From positions 62,001 to 126,000 of the forward strand of contig JAFLTT010000002.1 in NCBI GenBank assembly GCA_022509165.1: DNA of 64,000 nt, in the 5' to 3' direction. Under the pieces are notes generated by a model that was not told the DNA's origin, made no database searches, and saw only the letters and a program-made list of their open reading frames with translations. This document shows positions 17,692 through 27,536 of this stretch, piece after piece (position 1 is the stretch's first letter; every line of letters starts with the position of its first letter). This DNA comes from Muribaculaceae bacterium (lineage in GTDB: Bacteria > Bacteroidota > Bacteroidia > Bacteroidales > Muribaculaceae). The translations under genes and the position numbers were made by a program.

Positions 17692-18543
17692 TCAGGCTTC
17701 AGCTGCCGGTGCTTCGGGAGCCGGGGCAGCCTTAGTGCTCTTTCTTCGTGTGGTCTTGGGAGCGGGAGCCTCTTTAGCAGGTTCGGGAGTTATTCCCACA
17801 AGAGCACCGTCTACCATAATTCTGCCACAATATTCACATACGATGACCTTACGGTGCATCTTAATTTCGAGTTGGCGCTGAGGCGGTATACGGTTGAAGC
17901 AACCACCGCAGGCATCTCTTTGCACTGTTACGATAGCCAGTCCGTTGCGAGCATTCTTGCGTATTCTCTTGAAGGCTGCGAGAGTATAGTCATCGATTTT
18001 TTGTTCAAGTTCTTTTACTTGTCCTCTGATATTCTCTTCCTCTACTCTGGTCTCTGACACAATTGCTTCGAGTTCCTTCTTTTTATCCTCAAGGATATGC
18101 TGATTGTCGGTCAAGCCCTCTTTTGCTCTTTCCACTTCCTGAGTCTTGACCTCTAATTTTTCATTAGCCTCACGGATATTTTTTTCAGCAAGTTCGATTT
18201 CAAGTCCTTCGAATTCCTTTTCTTTTTCAAGGAAAGCAAACTCGCGGTTATTTCTTACATTGTTGATCTGTTCGTCGTATTTTTCAATTTTGGCCTTACG
18301 GTCGGCTATTTCCCCTTTCTTTTGGGCCACGAATTCCCTAAGTCCTTTTATTTCTTCCTGATATTTATCCAGACGTGTCTGGTAACGCACGATTTCATCT
18401 TCGAGGTCTTTCACTTCGTTAGGAAGTTCACCTCTCAAAGTTTTGATGCGGTCGATTTCGGAAAGATAGGTCTGGAGTTGGAAAAGATTGTTAAGTCTTT
18501 CTTCCACACTGCGTTCTATGTCATTCTTCTTTTCGGTTGCCAT
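17692..18543 (-). CDS. Coiled-coil protein with C4-type zinc ribbon
   Basis: The 283-residue protein is a long charged coiled coil (about 10-190) followed by a four-cysteine zinc ribbon: Cys212 and Cys215 in ACGGCFNRIPP, and Cys236 and Cys239 in VCEYCGR. A low-complexity tail rich in Ala, Pro and Lys follows from about 250. It matches the widespread zinc-ribbon family encoded beside Nif3-like genes. Its biochemical role is uncertain. It is the last gene of an aspS, Nif3-like, zinc-ribbon operon, 14 nt after the Nif3-like gene. Confidence 0.85.
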   Translation of the reverse strand: MATEKKNDIERSVEERLNNLFQLQTYLSEIDRIKTLRGELPNEVKDLEDEIVRYQTRLDKYQEEIKGLREFVAQKKGEIADRKAKIEKYDEQINNVRNNREFAFLEKEKEFEGLEIELAEKNIREANEKLEVKTQEVERAKEGLTDNQHILEDKKKELEAIVSETRVEEENIRGQVKELEQKIDDYTLAAFKRIRKNARNGLAIVTVQRDACGGCFNRIPPQRQLEIKMHRKVIVCEYCGRIMVDGALVGITPEPAKEAPAPKTTRRKSTKAAPAPEAPAAEA

Positions 18544-18557
18544 AGGCTTGTATGATG

Positions 18558-19343
18558 TTATAATATTTTTATCGGGTTGGATTCAGAATCACAAAAATAA
18601 GTAGGGAGTTCAGGGAATTTTTCCCTTATAACTCTGGAAAGTATTTCTCGGCTACAAAGTTCGCTTTCATAATGGCCGATATCGGCAATTATTATTTCAT
18701 CGCCGTAAGTTGTGAAATCATGATATTTCACATCACCGGTCACGTAGATGTCGGCTTTTGCCTTGATGGCATCTCTTATAAGAGAGGCTCCGGCGCCACC
18801 GCACACTGCCACTCTTCTTACCACAAGGCTTGGACTTTGGGCCGAATATCGGAGAGCCGAAACCTTGAATGTATTTTTGATTTTGCGAAGGAACTCTATT
18901 TTAGGCAGTGGCTTGATATTTCCCACAACACCGAGTCCGATACGGGAATCTTCCGTTGTTGGCTGAAGCACCTCGAGGTCTTTAATTGCGAGTCGCCTTG
19001 CTATTTCGTGGCTCACACCATCCCATACAGAGTCAAGATTGGTGTGGGCGGAATAAATAGCGATTCCACTTGTGAGAGCTTCTATCACAAGCCGTTGGGT
19101 AGTATCGGCTCCGGTGAGCGATTTGATGCCATGAAATATGAGCGGGTGATGTGATACAATCATATTACATTCCCGGTCTTTGGCCTCTTTCAATACATCC
19201 TCGTTCACGTCAAGGCACAAGAGCACGGCCGACACTTCAGCCTCAGGATTGCCTACCTGAAGTCCGGCATTATCGTAAGATTCCTGCAGTTGCTTAGGTG
19301 CGAAATCCTCGATTGTCGATGCTATGTCCTTTACTTTTACCAT
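18558..19343 (-). CDS. Nif3-like dinuclear metal centre protein (YbgI/DUF34 family)
   Basis: The 261-residue protein belongs to the Nif3 family, hexameric proteins with two metal ions per subunit. Metal-ligand motifs are visible: MIVSHHPLIFHG (61-72, with His65 and His66) and, near the C-terminus, ADIGHYESE. It lacks the roughly 100-residue insert found in many Bacteroidetes homologues and so resembles the shorter YbgI. It shares one nucleotide with aspS. The enzymatic role is not established; annotation as GTP cyclohydrolase I type 2 is doubtful. Confidence 0.88.
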   Translation of the reverse strand: MVKVKDIASTIEDFAPKQLQESYDNAGLQVGNPEAEVSAVLLCLDVNEDVLKEAKDRECNMIVSHHPLIFHGIKSLTGADTTQRLVIEALTSGIAIYSAHTNLDSVWDGVSHEIARRLAIKDLEVLQPTTEDSRIGLGVVGNIKPLPKIEFLRKIKNTFKVSALRYSAQSPSLVVRRVAVCGGAGASLIRDAIKAKADIYVTGDVKYHDFTTYGDEIIIADIGHYESELCSREILSRVIREKFPELPTYFCDSESNPIKIL

Positions 19344-21094
19344 TAAAGAGGTTTTAATTCGAGTTTCAACTCTTCAAGTTGTGCAGGGTCAAGAGGAGAT
19401 GGTGACTCATTCATCACATCACGTCCGGAATTGTTTTTCGGGAATGCAATCACATCCCTTATTGAATCAAGACCCGCCAGGATAGAAACAAAACGGTCAA
19501 ATCCCAGAGCCAGACCACCATGAGGAGGAGCACCATACCTGAAGGCATCCATTAGGAAGCCAAATTGTTCTTTTGCCTTTTCAGGTGTGAACCCTAACAG
19601 CTCGAACATTTCGTTTTGTAGTTTCGGATCATGGATTCTTATAGAACCTCCACCTAATTCATTTCCGTTCACTACTATATCGTAGGCTGTGGCCCTTACA
19701 TTTCCGGTATCTGTATGTAACAAAGGTATGTCATCCGGATTCGGTGAAGTGAATGGGTGGTGCATTGCATAATATCTCTGGGTCTCTTCATCCCATTCAA
19801 ACAATGGGAAATCAATAACCCAAAGAGGAGCAAAAACATTTTTGTCGCGCAAACCCAGTCGGGATCCCATTTCGAGTCTAAGTTCGGAAAGTTGCTTGCG
19901 GGTCTTCATAGCCTCTCCGGTCATGATGAGCATAAGATCGCCGGGCTTGGCATCCATTTTGTTAGCCCATTCCTTCAATTGTTCCTCAGAATAGAATTTA
20001 CCCACAGAACTCTTGATAGAACCGTCGTTGTCTACTTTTACCCAAATCAGACCTTTGGCTCCGATTTGCGGACGTTTTACAAATTCGGTAAGTTCATCTA
20101 TTTGTTTGCGAGAGTAACCTGCCGCTCCGGGCACTGTGATACCAACGGTGATTTCAGCATCGTCTATCACTGAAAAACCTTTACCCTTAGCCAAGTCTGT
20201 GATATCCACAAATTCCATTCCGAAGCGGATATCTGGCTTGTCGCTACCGTATTTTTCCATAGCCTCTTTCCAGGTGATGCGTGGGAACGGCTCTGTAAAA
20301 TCTATATCTTTCACATATTTGAAGATGTGTTTTACCAGACCTTCAAACATATCAATCACGTCTTCCTGCCTTACGAAACTCATCTCGCAGTCAATCTGAG
20401 TAAACTCCGGCTGCCTGTCAGCTCTGAGGTCTTCGTCTCGGAAACATTTTGCTATCTGGAAATATCTGTCGAACCCACTCACCATCAGAAGTTGCTTGAA
20501 GAGTTGCGGACTCTGTGGTAAAGCGTAGAATTCGCCGGGATTCATTCTTGAAGGTACCACGAAGTCACGTGCTCCCTCCGGAGTGGATTTTACAAGTATG
20601 GGAGTCTCAATTTCGAGGAATCCTTTCGAATCCAGATATCTTCTGATTTCAAAGGCCATCTTATGGCGTAATTCCAGATTCTTTTTTACGGAAGGGCGCC
20701 TAAGGTCGAGATACCGATATTTCATTCTCAAGTCGTCGCCACCATCGGTATTGTCTTCAATAGTAAAGGGTGGCACATCGCTTTTGTTGAGAACCTTGAG
20801 TGATTCGGCGATAATTTCAATATCGCCGGTAGGGATGTTGGGATTCTTGTTTTCCCGTTCGGCTACTTCGCCTGAAATCTGCACCACGAATTCGCGGCCT
20901 AATGAGTTGGCTTCATGGAAAAGATCGGCGTGTTCTGAAGAATTAAACACTACTTGAGTCACGCCATATCGGTCGCGGATATCCAGAAAGGTCATTCCGC
21001 CCATCTTACGGTTTTTCTGCACCCATCCGGCAAGAGTCACTTTTTGTCCCTTGTCAGCCAGACGCAGTTCTCCGCATGTCTTGTCTCTATACAT
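19343..21094 (-). CDS. aspS: Aspartyl-tRNA synthetase
   Basis: AspRS charges tRNA-Asp. The 583-residue bacterial-type class II synthetase has an N-terminal OB-fold anticodon domain ([20 protein letters not shown]), motif 2 in [18 protein letters not shown], a bacterial GAD insert in the middle, and motif 3 in [16 protein letters not shown] near the C-terminus. It leads the operon with the Nif3-like and zinc-ribbon genes. A promoter-like box lies at 21184-21191. Size and motifs are typical. Confidence 0.97.
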   Translation of the reverse strand: MYRDKTCGELRLADKGQKVTLAGWVQKNRKMGGMTFLDIRDRYGVTQVVFNSSEHADLFHEANSLGREFVVQISGEVAERENKNPNIPTGDIEIIAESLKVLNKSDVPPFTIEDNTDGGDDLRMKYRYLDLRRPSVKKNLELRHKMAFEIRRYLDSKGFLEIETPILVKSTPEGARDFVVPSRMNPGEFYALPQSPQLFKQLLMVSGFDRYFQIAKCFRDEDLRADRQPEFTQIDCEMSFVRQEDVIDMFEGLVKHIFKYVKDIDFTEPFPRITWKEAMEKYGSDKPDIRFGMEFVDITDLAKGKGFSVIDDAEITVGITVPGAAGYSRKQIDELTEFVKRPQIGAKGLIWVKVDNDGSIKSSVGKFYSEEQLKEWANKMDAKPGDLMLIMTGEAMKTRKQLSELRLEMGSRLGLRDKNVFAPLWVIDFPLFEWDEETQRYYAMHHPFTSPNPDDIPLLHTDTGNVRATAYDIVVNGNELGGGSIRIHDPKLQNEMFELLGFTPEKAKEQFGFLMDAFRYGAPPHGGLALGFDRFVSILAGLDSIRDVIAFPKNNSGRDVMNESPSPLDPAQLEELKLELKPL

Positions 21095-21183
21095 ATTGGG
21101 GATTACAGTCTTTGTGTGTATGAGTCGGCATATCCTTTTTTATAATAAGGCTTGCATAGCGACTCCTATAAGGGTTTAATGTG

Positions 21184-21191
21184 CAAAATTA
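21184..21191 (-). promoter_or_regulatory. -7 box upstream of aspS
   Basis: The minus strand reads TAATTTTG, matching TAnnTTTG, about 90 nt before the aspS start. The -33 element is not a good TTG. The rest of the 240-nt gap to the next gene is A/T-rich. Confidence 0.5.
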
Positions 21192-21333
21192 ATGATAAAT
21201 TAGAGATTTAGCTCATTTTTCCTTTCAAAAAAGGGAAAAACACGCTTTTCAATTAATCCATTCACTAATTTATTTGTTGTAAGTAATAAAAGAAGAACAA
21301 TATTGTCCCTCTTAACTCTAAAAAAACAAAATT

Positions 21334-21570
21334 ATGAGCGACGTGCTATCATACGAAGAAAAGAAAGAACTTCCCGACAGCGTATTCGGATTGCCGGAAA
21401 GAAGAGAATATCCGATGCCGGATGCAGCCCATGTAAGAGCAGCTGAGGCTTATTTCAGATATTGTCCTGAAGACCTTAAACCGAAGCTTGCAAGAGCCAT
21501 TTTAAGGTTTGCTCAGGAATATGGTGTAGACGTTGAGAGTCCCACCATTCTCTCCTATGCAGAGGAATAG
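21334..21570 (+). CDS. Small conserved protein with phage-type FGxPExRxYPMPDxxHV motif
   Basis: This 78-residue acidic protein has no signal peptide, membrane segment or cysteine pair. Residues 18-33 read FGLPERREYPMPDAAH. From memory, that pattern is common in small domains of phage structural and clostridial hypothetical proteins (DUF6582-like); I cannot confirm it here. The C-terminal half looks helical. The gene stands alone between aspS (divergent) and a convergent protease gene, with a 240-nt A/T-rich leader. Codon use resembles its neighbours. No function is proposed. Confidence 0.7.
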   Translation: MSDVLSYEEKKELPDSVFGLPERREYPMPDAAHVRAAEAYFRYCPEDLKPKLARAILRFAQEYGVDVESPTILSYAEE

Positions 21571-21666
21571 ACTACGACGCCTACATTCCCGGGATTTATG
21601 ACCCGGGTTCCCGTAATAGCCTTCCTATATTGCAGTTATTATAAAAATCGTTAGTGAATTTAATTG

Positions 21667-22725
21667 TTAAAGCTCTCCTTCCTCCTCTTCCGGGGGGTAG
21701 GGGAGCGGATTATTTTTGAGCATATCAATTGCAAATTCAAGTATTGCGTCCCGGCCTTGCGCAAGTTCTTCATCAGGTGCTCCCACCTCACAACCCGGTG
21801 ATGGATCTATTCCATTTTCGATAAGATTTCCTTTGGCATCAAGAATGGGGCAAGCCGAGAATCTTATGCTCCATCCATTGGGAAGTTCTGAAGTGAAGGG
21901 AAGGCCGCCACCTCCTCCGGTCTTGGCTCCTACAATCTTTACATTGGGCAGTTCTTTCATTACCGACACAAAATTATTTGCTGCCGAGAAGCATGACCGA
22001 TTGGTAAGCACTACAATATCTCCTGTCCATTTTAAACGCCCCGGTTCTGCAGGTTTGTAAGTCATAGGATAGGGCTCGGAAAAATCGTTGTGACCGGGAC
22101 CCGTCTTATGTTGGATATATCCGCCTGTAATCTCTTCATTTATAAACCTTCCCACTAAAGTATTTATATTGGTAAGAGCTCCACCGCCATTGTCGCGAAT
22201 GTCGATTATCAGACCCCGGCTGTTGGCCAGAATTGCCAGAATATAGTCAAGAGAGGTTTCACTTATTGTGTTGGTAAAAGATGGATAATAAATATAAGCA
22301 ACCTCATTTTTAATCTGTTTGTATATGATACCGCTGGTAGTTAGCCAATTGAAATTAAGGTAGTATTGTTCAATGGTACGCATGTTGAAATCCTGATCAT
22401 ATTTGCTCCACCATTCACGGTAGTAGCTTGAGGAATATCGGGAAGTGAGGTTGACATGACCGTCGCGAAGTTCATCAAGCATTTTTGCACAGATAAAAAA
22501 CAGCTCCATTGAAGATGTCTCTGGAGTGATGGTTGCCCGATAAGCGTTTGTCACACTTTTCCAGTCGATATCTTTATCTTGAAAGAAACAGTAACGGGTG
22601 TCGATTATATCTGCCAATGCGTCAAAGTTGCCTGTTATAGAGTTGTCGTAATCCGGAGCATCATGGCATGCAGTGCATATTGATGCTATGGCCAGGATAA
22701 GGGAATATGCGATTTTTTTATTCAT
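21667..22725 (-). CDS. S41 family (C-terminal processing-like) peptidase, exported, probable lipoprotein
   Basis: The 352-residue protein starts with a signal sequence (MNKKIAYSLILAIASICTAC) ending in Cys20, which may be lipidated although the lipobox is imperfect. The S41 core is visible: LIIDIRDNGGG, then NRSCFSAANNF with the probable nucleophile Ser near residue 245, and GAKTGGGGG with the likely base Lys about 25 residues later. No clear PDZ domain is seen. It ends in an acidic Pro/Glu tail. It lies 56 nt behind a DUF3316-like gene. The substrate is unknown. An ATG at 22734 is an alternative start. Confidence 0.85.
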   Translation of the reverse strand: MNKKIAYSLILAIASICTACHDAPDYDNSITGNFDALADIIDTRYCFFQDKDIDWKSVTNAYRATITPETSSMELFFICAKMLDELRDGHVNLTSRYSSSYYREWWSKYDQDFNMRTIEQYYLNFNWLTTSGIIYKQIKNEVAYIYYPSFTNTISETSLDYILAILANSRGLIIDIRDNGGGALTNINTLVGRFINEEITGGYIQHKTGPGHNDFSEPYPMTYKPAEPGRLKWTGDIVVLTNRSCFSAANNFVSVMKELPNVKIVGAKTGGGGGLPFTSELPNGWSIRFSACPILDAKGNLIENGIDPSPGCEVGAPDEELAQGRDAILEFAIDMLKNNPLPYPPEEEEGEL

Positions 22726-22781
22726 TACAATCATAGAAAAGATCCTGGTAAGGATGATGAAAAATGTTTCAGATTATGCAA

Positions 22782-23636
22782 TCAATATAGGGAATAGTTT
22801 TCAGAGATACCTTTAGGGGAAGTTTTCTTCATGCCTATACCACCCGGAATAATTCCAATCACAAATGAGTTGGTGATAATCTTGGTGTTAAGATTATTTG
22901 CCCATTGGTTGTAGACATTAAGCCGATAGCCCAACATCATGGCGGTTCTGCCGAAATCAAGAGTGACTGATAAGAGATTGTCTATTCGGAAGTTGTTTCC
23001 CCACCACCCTGCATGAGCCAGACCCTTATGGTTGCCTAAATATATTTCATAATAAGTTTCACCGTATTCCGGGTTAAAAAATATTCCTAAAGATGGAAGC
23101 TTCACTCTGTCAGTCACAAGAATAGGTAGTCGGCCTATTTTGAAATGTTTAGAGGCCGATGCGGATAGCATCAATGATATATTTGCAATGGCTTGCACCG
23201 GATTGTTGCCATTACGAAGAAGATAATACGCTCCTCCGGAAATTTCCACTCCACCTCCTGCAGTGACCTGAAAATCCATTGGAAGACGTTTTCTCCAGGA
23301 TAAATCCCAAGAAAAATCGGCCATCAGTCCCAACATTCTTGCTGTGCGGGCAGGATTTAAAAGGTTGGAGTATTCTACAGAAGCATCAAACTGCATCACG
23401 GCACTTTCCGGACTGAATGGCATTGCCTTGCTCCAGCTTCCCGACACAGCATAACTTGTGCCTTTGTAGGTGAGGGGTGTGAGATATGTAGCCTGCACTC
23501 TCTTGCCTCCTATTTCGAAATTGTAAAAACCGCTCACAGGTCTTGACTCTTTCTCCTGTGCTTTAGAGGGCATGCAAAGAGAAATCAAGCAAAATAAAAA
23601 TAAGAGTCTTAGAAAGCTTTTAGATATCTTTTTCAT
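22782..23636 (-). CDS. Outer-membrane-type exported protein, DUF3316-like
   Basis: The 284-residue protein has a signal peptide (about 1-27, ending near PSKAQ) and then many alternating hydrophobic strands, glycine turns and aromatic residues, which suggest an outer-membrane beta-barrel. Overall make-up recalls the Bacteroidales DUF3316 family; this assignment is from memory. Its start overlaps the 3' end of the topoisomerase gene by 17 nt, so it is probably cotranscribed with it. The function is unknown. Confidence 0.7.
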   Translation of the reverse strand: MKKISKSFLRLLFLFCLISLCMPSKAQEKESRPVSGFYNFEIGGKRVQATYLTPLTYKGTSYAVSGSWSKAMPFSPESAVMQFDASVEYSNLLNPARTARMLGLMADFSWDLSWRKRLPMDFQVTAGGGVEISGGAYYLLRNGNNPVQAIANISLMLSASASKHFKIGRLPILVTDRVKLPSLGIFFNPEYGETYYEIYLGNHKGLAHAGWWGNNFRIDNLLSVTLDFGRTAMMLGYRLNVYNQWANNLNTKIITNSFVIGIIPGGIGMKKTSPKGISENYSLY

Positions 23637-26319
23637 TATTTCCATCGAATTCAAATAAATCACCTTGCACCACTTTGGGGTTGACCGAGGTCACAGTTTC
23701 TTCAGGTGCGCTATCTTCTGCCTCCTCTTCCTCTTCTGTTTCTATTTTTACAGGTTCTTCTACTGGCTCCGGGAACCGGGTAGGCTCAAGTTCTGTAATA
23801 GAATCGATGGTATAATTAGAGATTCTTTTTCCTTTAGCCTTATATCCCTTTACACCGATAAATTCTTCAGCATCAATTATTATCGGAGGCCGGACTGCAT
23901 CTGCTTCACCAAAGGTCACTTCCATACGGGGATAAGGAGTATCAGAAAGAAGAAGAATCTTTGATTCAGGTTCATTGCCTACAAACCTTTGGGGCTTGAC
24001 AGAAGGTTCAAAGGTGAAGCGTTTCAGATATGGATAATGGAGGGATGCATCATACAAAGCCAAGGTCCACACTTTATGGGGGTCGAATTTCTCAATGCGG
24101 AGTATATTGTCATCATAGTGATTGGAATCCGAATAGGAAGTAGTGAAATATTCCCCATCTTTAGTTATTACCAATACCTGGTCGTCACCCTGGAATACAC
24201 CCAGTTTCTCACCACGTCCGTCGTAATTCAGGCGAAGTACATCTCTGTCAAACCACACATCTCTTCCTCCCAAGGTACTTGTACCCTTTTCCAGGAGTTT
24301 TACGTTTGCTACCTGATATTTTGTGACCAGGTTTCCTAAAGAATCTTTGCCCTTTATGTCCAATTCCGAAAAATCTACTATCACATCTTTAGCACGTGGA
24401 CGTCTTCCTGAGTCGTTTGGCTCATCTTTAAGATCCACTTTCACCACTTCGGCTTCGCCGTTAGGATTACACGACAAATATTCTACCCTTGAATCCGGGG
24501 CGCCTTTGGTGAGGTTATATTCCTTATCTCGAGTAAGTCCTGTAATGAAGAAACGTTTCTTGTAAGAATATCCCAGAGGTTTTCCTTCTTCATCAAGTGT
24601 GCCGGGTTTACCGTGACGGTAAATTACGTTGTATATTGTACGTTTGTCGCCTTTCTTAAAAAGACCGATATGTATGATTTTTTTGCCTACATAGAGTTTG
24701 TCTTGTACCTTTACCAGTTTGTAGGTGCCATCCTTATAGATAATGAGGATATCATCGATATCAGAGCATGAGAAAAGGAACTCATTGTCTTTCAACGCGG
24801 TGCCAATGAAACCACCGTTCTTGTCGAAATAAAGGCGCTTGTTTGCTTCAGCTACCTTTGCAGCCTGTATTGAATCAAAGCCCCTTATTACAGTGTGTCG
24901 AGGGAAAGAAGCCCCGTATTTCTCCTTCAGATGTCTGAACCAGTTTACAGTATATTCTACGATATGCTGAATATTATATTGGATTTTTTCAATATCCTCC
25001 TGTAACTCTGCTATCTTTTTATCAGCTTTGTCGGCATTGAATTTCAATATCCGGCCCATTTTTATTTCCCAGAGACGCATGAGGTCGTCATCGGTAATCG
25101 GTCGGAAGAAAGATGGCTTATAAGGTTCGAGTCGCATGTCGACATGGCGGAGGGCTTCCTCCATGTTTGCTGCATTTTCTACTTCCTGATCTTTATATAT
25201 CCTTTCTGTGATAAATATTTTTTCCAGAGAAAGGGATAATTGTGACTCCTTCGTTTCAGAAAGTTTAATTTCCAATTCCTCCTTGAGCAAGTGAAGAGTG
25301 CGGTCGGTGGAATATTTCAGAAGTTGACTCACCGAGAGGAACTGAGGTTTTTTGTCTACAATCACACAACAGTTTGGAGAGATGCTTACTTCGCAGTCGG
25401 TGAAGGCGTACAGAGCGTCGATAGCCTTATCTGAAGATGTGCCGGGTAAGAGATGTACCAGTATCTGGGCAGAAGCGGATGTATTGTCATCCACTTTCCT
25501 AATCTTGATTTTTCCTTTCTCCATTGCGGCAAGGATAGAGGAAATAAGGGAAGTAGTGGTTTTCCCATAGGGTATCTCGGTGATGGCCAAGGTTTTATTG
25601 TCGATTTTCTCGATCTTGGCCCTTACCTTTATATTTCCTCCTCTGGCCCCATCATTATAGCGTGAGGCATCCATGAGGCCACCGGTCTGAAAATCAGGAA
25701 GCAGGGAAAACTCTTCTCCGGACAGATAAGAGATGGCTGCATCTGCGATTTCGTTGAAATTATGTGGCAGAATTTTTGAAGAAAGACCCACGGCAATACC
25801 TTCCACTCCTTGAGAGAGAAGGAGAGGGAATTTTACCGGGAGGGTCACCGGCTCTCTTTTTCTTCCGTCGTATGATAAGGTCCACTCTGTAATCTTAGGG
25901 TTGAATACCGTTTCGAGTGCGAATTCCGAAAGGCGAGCCTCAATATAACGAGGTGCGGCCGCGGAATCCCCCGTGAGAATGTTTCCCCAGTTACCTTGAG
26001 TGTCGATCAGGAGGTCTTTTTGTCCGAGTTGAACCAGAGCATCTCCGATTGAAGCGTCGCCATGAGGATGGTATTGCATGGTGTTTCCCACAATATTCGC
26101 AACCTTATTGAAGCGGCCGTCGTCAAGGGTCTGCATCGAGTGCAGTATACGGCGTTGCACCGGTTTGAGGCCATCCTCTATATGAGGCACAGCCCTCTCT
26201 AAGATAACATAACTTGCGTATTCAAGATACCAGTCGCGAAACATGCCTGACAGGGCCGTCTTCTTGACCGGTGCATCAGGATTAAAACCTGTGGTATTAT
26301 TGCTGGAATCTTCCGCCAT
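23620..26319 (-). CDS. parC: DNA topoisomerase IV / gyrase A-type subunit
   Basis: This type IIA topoisomerase A subunit cuts and rejoins DNA. The 899-residue protein has RAVPHIEDGLKPVQRRIL (42-59), YHPHGDASIGDAL (83-95) and the active-site Tyr125 in SAAAPRYIEARLSEFA (119-134). A long coiled-coil region follows, then a beta-pinwheel-like C-terminal domain and a strongly acidic tail (about 845-880). The missing GyrA-box in the pinwheel points to ParC rather than GyrA. No B subunit gene lies within the neighbouring DNA. The symbol is an assignment by family, not certain. Confidence 0.88.
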   Translation of the reverse strand: MAEDSSNNTTGFNPDAPVKKTALSGMFRDWYLEYASYVILERAVPHIEDGLKPVQRRILHSMQTLDDGRFNKVANIVGNTMQYHPHGDASIGDALVQLGQKDLLIDTQGNWGNILTGDSAAAPRYIEARLSEFALETVFNPKITEWTLSYDGRKREPVTLPVKFPLLLSQGVEGIAVGLSSKILPHNFNEIADAAISYLSGEEFSLLPDFQTGGLMDASRYNDGARGGNIKVRAKIEKIDNKTLAITEIPYGKTTTSLISSILAAMEKGKIKIRKVDDNTSASAQILVHLLPGTSSDKAIDALYAFTDCEVSISPNCCVIVDKKPQFLSVSQLLKYSTDRTLHLLKEELEIKLSETKESQLSLSLEKIFITERIYKDQEVENAANMEEALRHVDMRLEPYKPSFFRPITDDDLMRLWEIKMGRILKFNADKADKKIAELQEDIEKIQYNIQHIVEYTVNWFRHLKEKYGASFPRHTVIRGFDSIQAAKVAEANKRLYFDKNGGFIGTALKDNEFLFSCSDIDDILIIYKDGTYKLVKVQDKLYVGKKIIHIGLFKKGDKRTIYNVIYRHGKPGTLDEEGKPLGYSYKKRFFITGLTRDKEYNLTKGAPDSRVEYLSCNPNGEAEVVKVDLKDEPNDSGRRPRAKDVIVDFSELDIKGKDSLGNLVTKYQVANVKLLEKGTSTLGGRDVWFDRDVLRLNYDGRGEKLGVFQGDDQVLVITKDGEYFTTSYSDSNHYDDNILRIEKFDPHKVWTLALYDASLHYPYLKRFTFEPSVKPQRFVGNEPESKILLLSDTPYPRMEVTFGEADAVRPPIIIDAEEFIGVKGYKAKGKRISNYTIDSITELEPTRFPEPVEEPVKIETEEEEEAEDSAPEETVTSVNPKVVQGDLFEFDGNNEKDI

Positions 26320-26392
26320 TCGAGTTTTTCAATATTGTAAAGATTAGGTAAAGTTAATGAAATTACGCCTAAAACACGTAATTAAAGGAAGA

Positions 26393-26420
26393 AAGGCCCC
26401 TAAATTATCTTAGGAGCCTT
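26393..26420 (-). terminator. Terminator downstream of the DUF3298-like lipoprotein gene
   Basis: An 11-bp stem (AAGGCCCCTAA with TTAGGAGCCTT, one mismatch) surrounds a 6-nt loop. On the minus strand it is followed by T-rich sequence. It lies 34 nt beyond the lipoprotein gene's stop codon. Confidence 0.7.
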
Positions 26421-26453
26421 ATTGTTTCGTTTATTATTTCGTATATCCTTTTC

Positions 26454-27404
26454 TTACATCTCGATCTTAAGGCACCCCTTGATATCCTTATAAGGTATTA
26501 CTACAATGGGACATCCATCGGATCCCGGTGTTAATTCATACATCTGGTAAATGACACCCAGACCCTCTTTGAGCAATGCTATATCTCCTGCCGGGAAGTT
26601 TTTTACGGTGATCATTTCATTGTTGTCCGAGTCATTGAAATTGTCTAACCATACATTCAGAGAGTCCACATACTGTTGTACAGTTTTGATGTTTTCATAA
26701 ATAGGATAGGAGTAAGCCATGTGGGCCGCTATTTCCTCTCGTACTACTCCGGCATGTTCCGGTTTCACAATGTCGTCAAAAGACAGTTCTTCACCTGATT
26801 TAAGGTCGAAGGTTTTCAGATAAGTTATATTGATTCCATGGGCACCACCTGTGTAACAATAAGCTGATTCCCGGTAAGTAATATAGTTGTCGTCAAGAAA
26901 AACCGGATAAATCAGGAAATAAGCATTGAATGGCGATCCATAGGAGGTTATTGTGTCAACCTGGTTATCAAAAGCTGTCTTGAAATTATCGAGAATGGCA
27001 GCGGAGGCTTCTTTGTAATTGAGCCCCTGATTCATGAGTGAGGTAACTTCATTATCCGGGAAACTATAGGAAGGTTCCACAAACCCATATTCTGTAAGTT
27101 GCGCTATTATAAAATTGAACAAGTGTTGGTTTATGGCCGGGGCCACATCCAATATGGTAAGATTGCTGAAGTATACATAGGTATCTTCTTTAGATGTTGT
27201 GAAATCGTTGTCGAAGATAAATCCGGGTATGTTGGCTTTTCCGAATGTATAATCATTTGGATTTTCTTCTTCATTTGGAGCCAGTGGTCTGAACACCACA
27301 TCAGTATCTACCTCATAAGGAACTATATTTCGTGAATGTGAACATCCGGTAGCGATTAGAGCAACCAATGTAAGGAGAGAAATAAAAAAATATTTGAATT
27401 GCAT
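26454..27404 (-). CDS. DUF3298/DUF4163-type lipoprotein
   Basis: The 316-residue protein has a lipoprotein signal ending at Cys21 (LIATGCSHS). The region around NYITYRESAYCYTGGAHG and NITYLKTFDLKSGEELSFDDI is typical of the DUF4163 plus DUF3298 (RsiV-like) pair, which binds peptidoglycan-related ligands such as lysozyme in RsiV. The C-terminal part is the DUF3298 domain. It is probably inner-face-anchored in the outer membrane or periplasmic. It is monocistronic, with a -7 box upstream. The function is not known. Confidence 0.8.
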   Translation of the reverse strand: MQFKYFFISLLTLVALIATGCSHSRNIVPYEVDTDVVFRPLAPNEEENPNDYTFGKANIPGFIFDNDFTTSKEDTYVYFSNLTILDVAPAINQHLFNFIIAQLTEYGFVEPSYSFPDNEVTSLMNQGLNYKEASAAILDNFKTAFDNQVDTITSYGSPFNAYFLIYPVFLDDNYITYRESAYCYTGGAHGINITYLKTFDLKSGEELSFDDIVKPEHAGVVREEIAAHMAYSYPIYENIKTVQQYVDSLNVWLDNFNDSDNNEMITVKNFPAGDIALLKEGLGVIYQMYELTPGSDGCPIVVIPYKDIKGCLKIEM

Positions 27405-27441
27405 ATAATGTATATTAATTAACTCTTATTAAGATTTGTTG

Positions 27442-27449
27442 CAAATTTA
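27442..27449 (-). promoter_or_regulatory. -7 box upstream of DUF3298-like lipoprotein gene
   Basis: The minus strand reads TAAATTTG, matching TAnnTTTG, 38 nt before the start codon. A second CAAATTT stretch lies close by; no good -33 element was found. Confidence 0.5.
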
Positions 27450-27524
27450 CAAAATTCAATGCAAATTTCCTTTAAACTTCCTATCTTCTCTTTAAAAAAG
27501 AGAGGTTTTAAGGGAATTTTTATG

Positions 27525-27532
27525 TAAATTTG
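27525..27532 (+). promoter_or_regulatory. -7 box directly before the RsmI-like methyltransferase gene
   Basis: TAAATTTG matches TAnnTTTG. The ATG at 27537 follows after only four bases, so the transcript would start at or inside the first codons. Confidence 0.5.
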
Positions 27533-27536
27533 CTAT

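Noticed and set aside
21588-21607. CCCGGG-N8-CCCGGG hairpin between the 78-residue protein and the S41 gene.
   Set aside because: It is 6 bp with no T-run, so I cannot call it a terminator with confidence.
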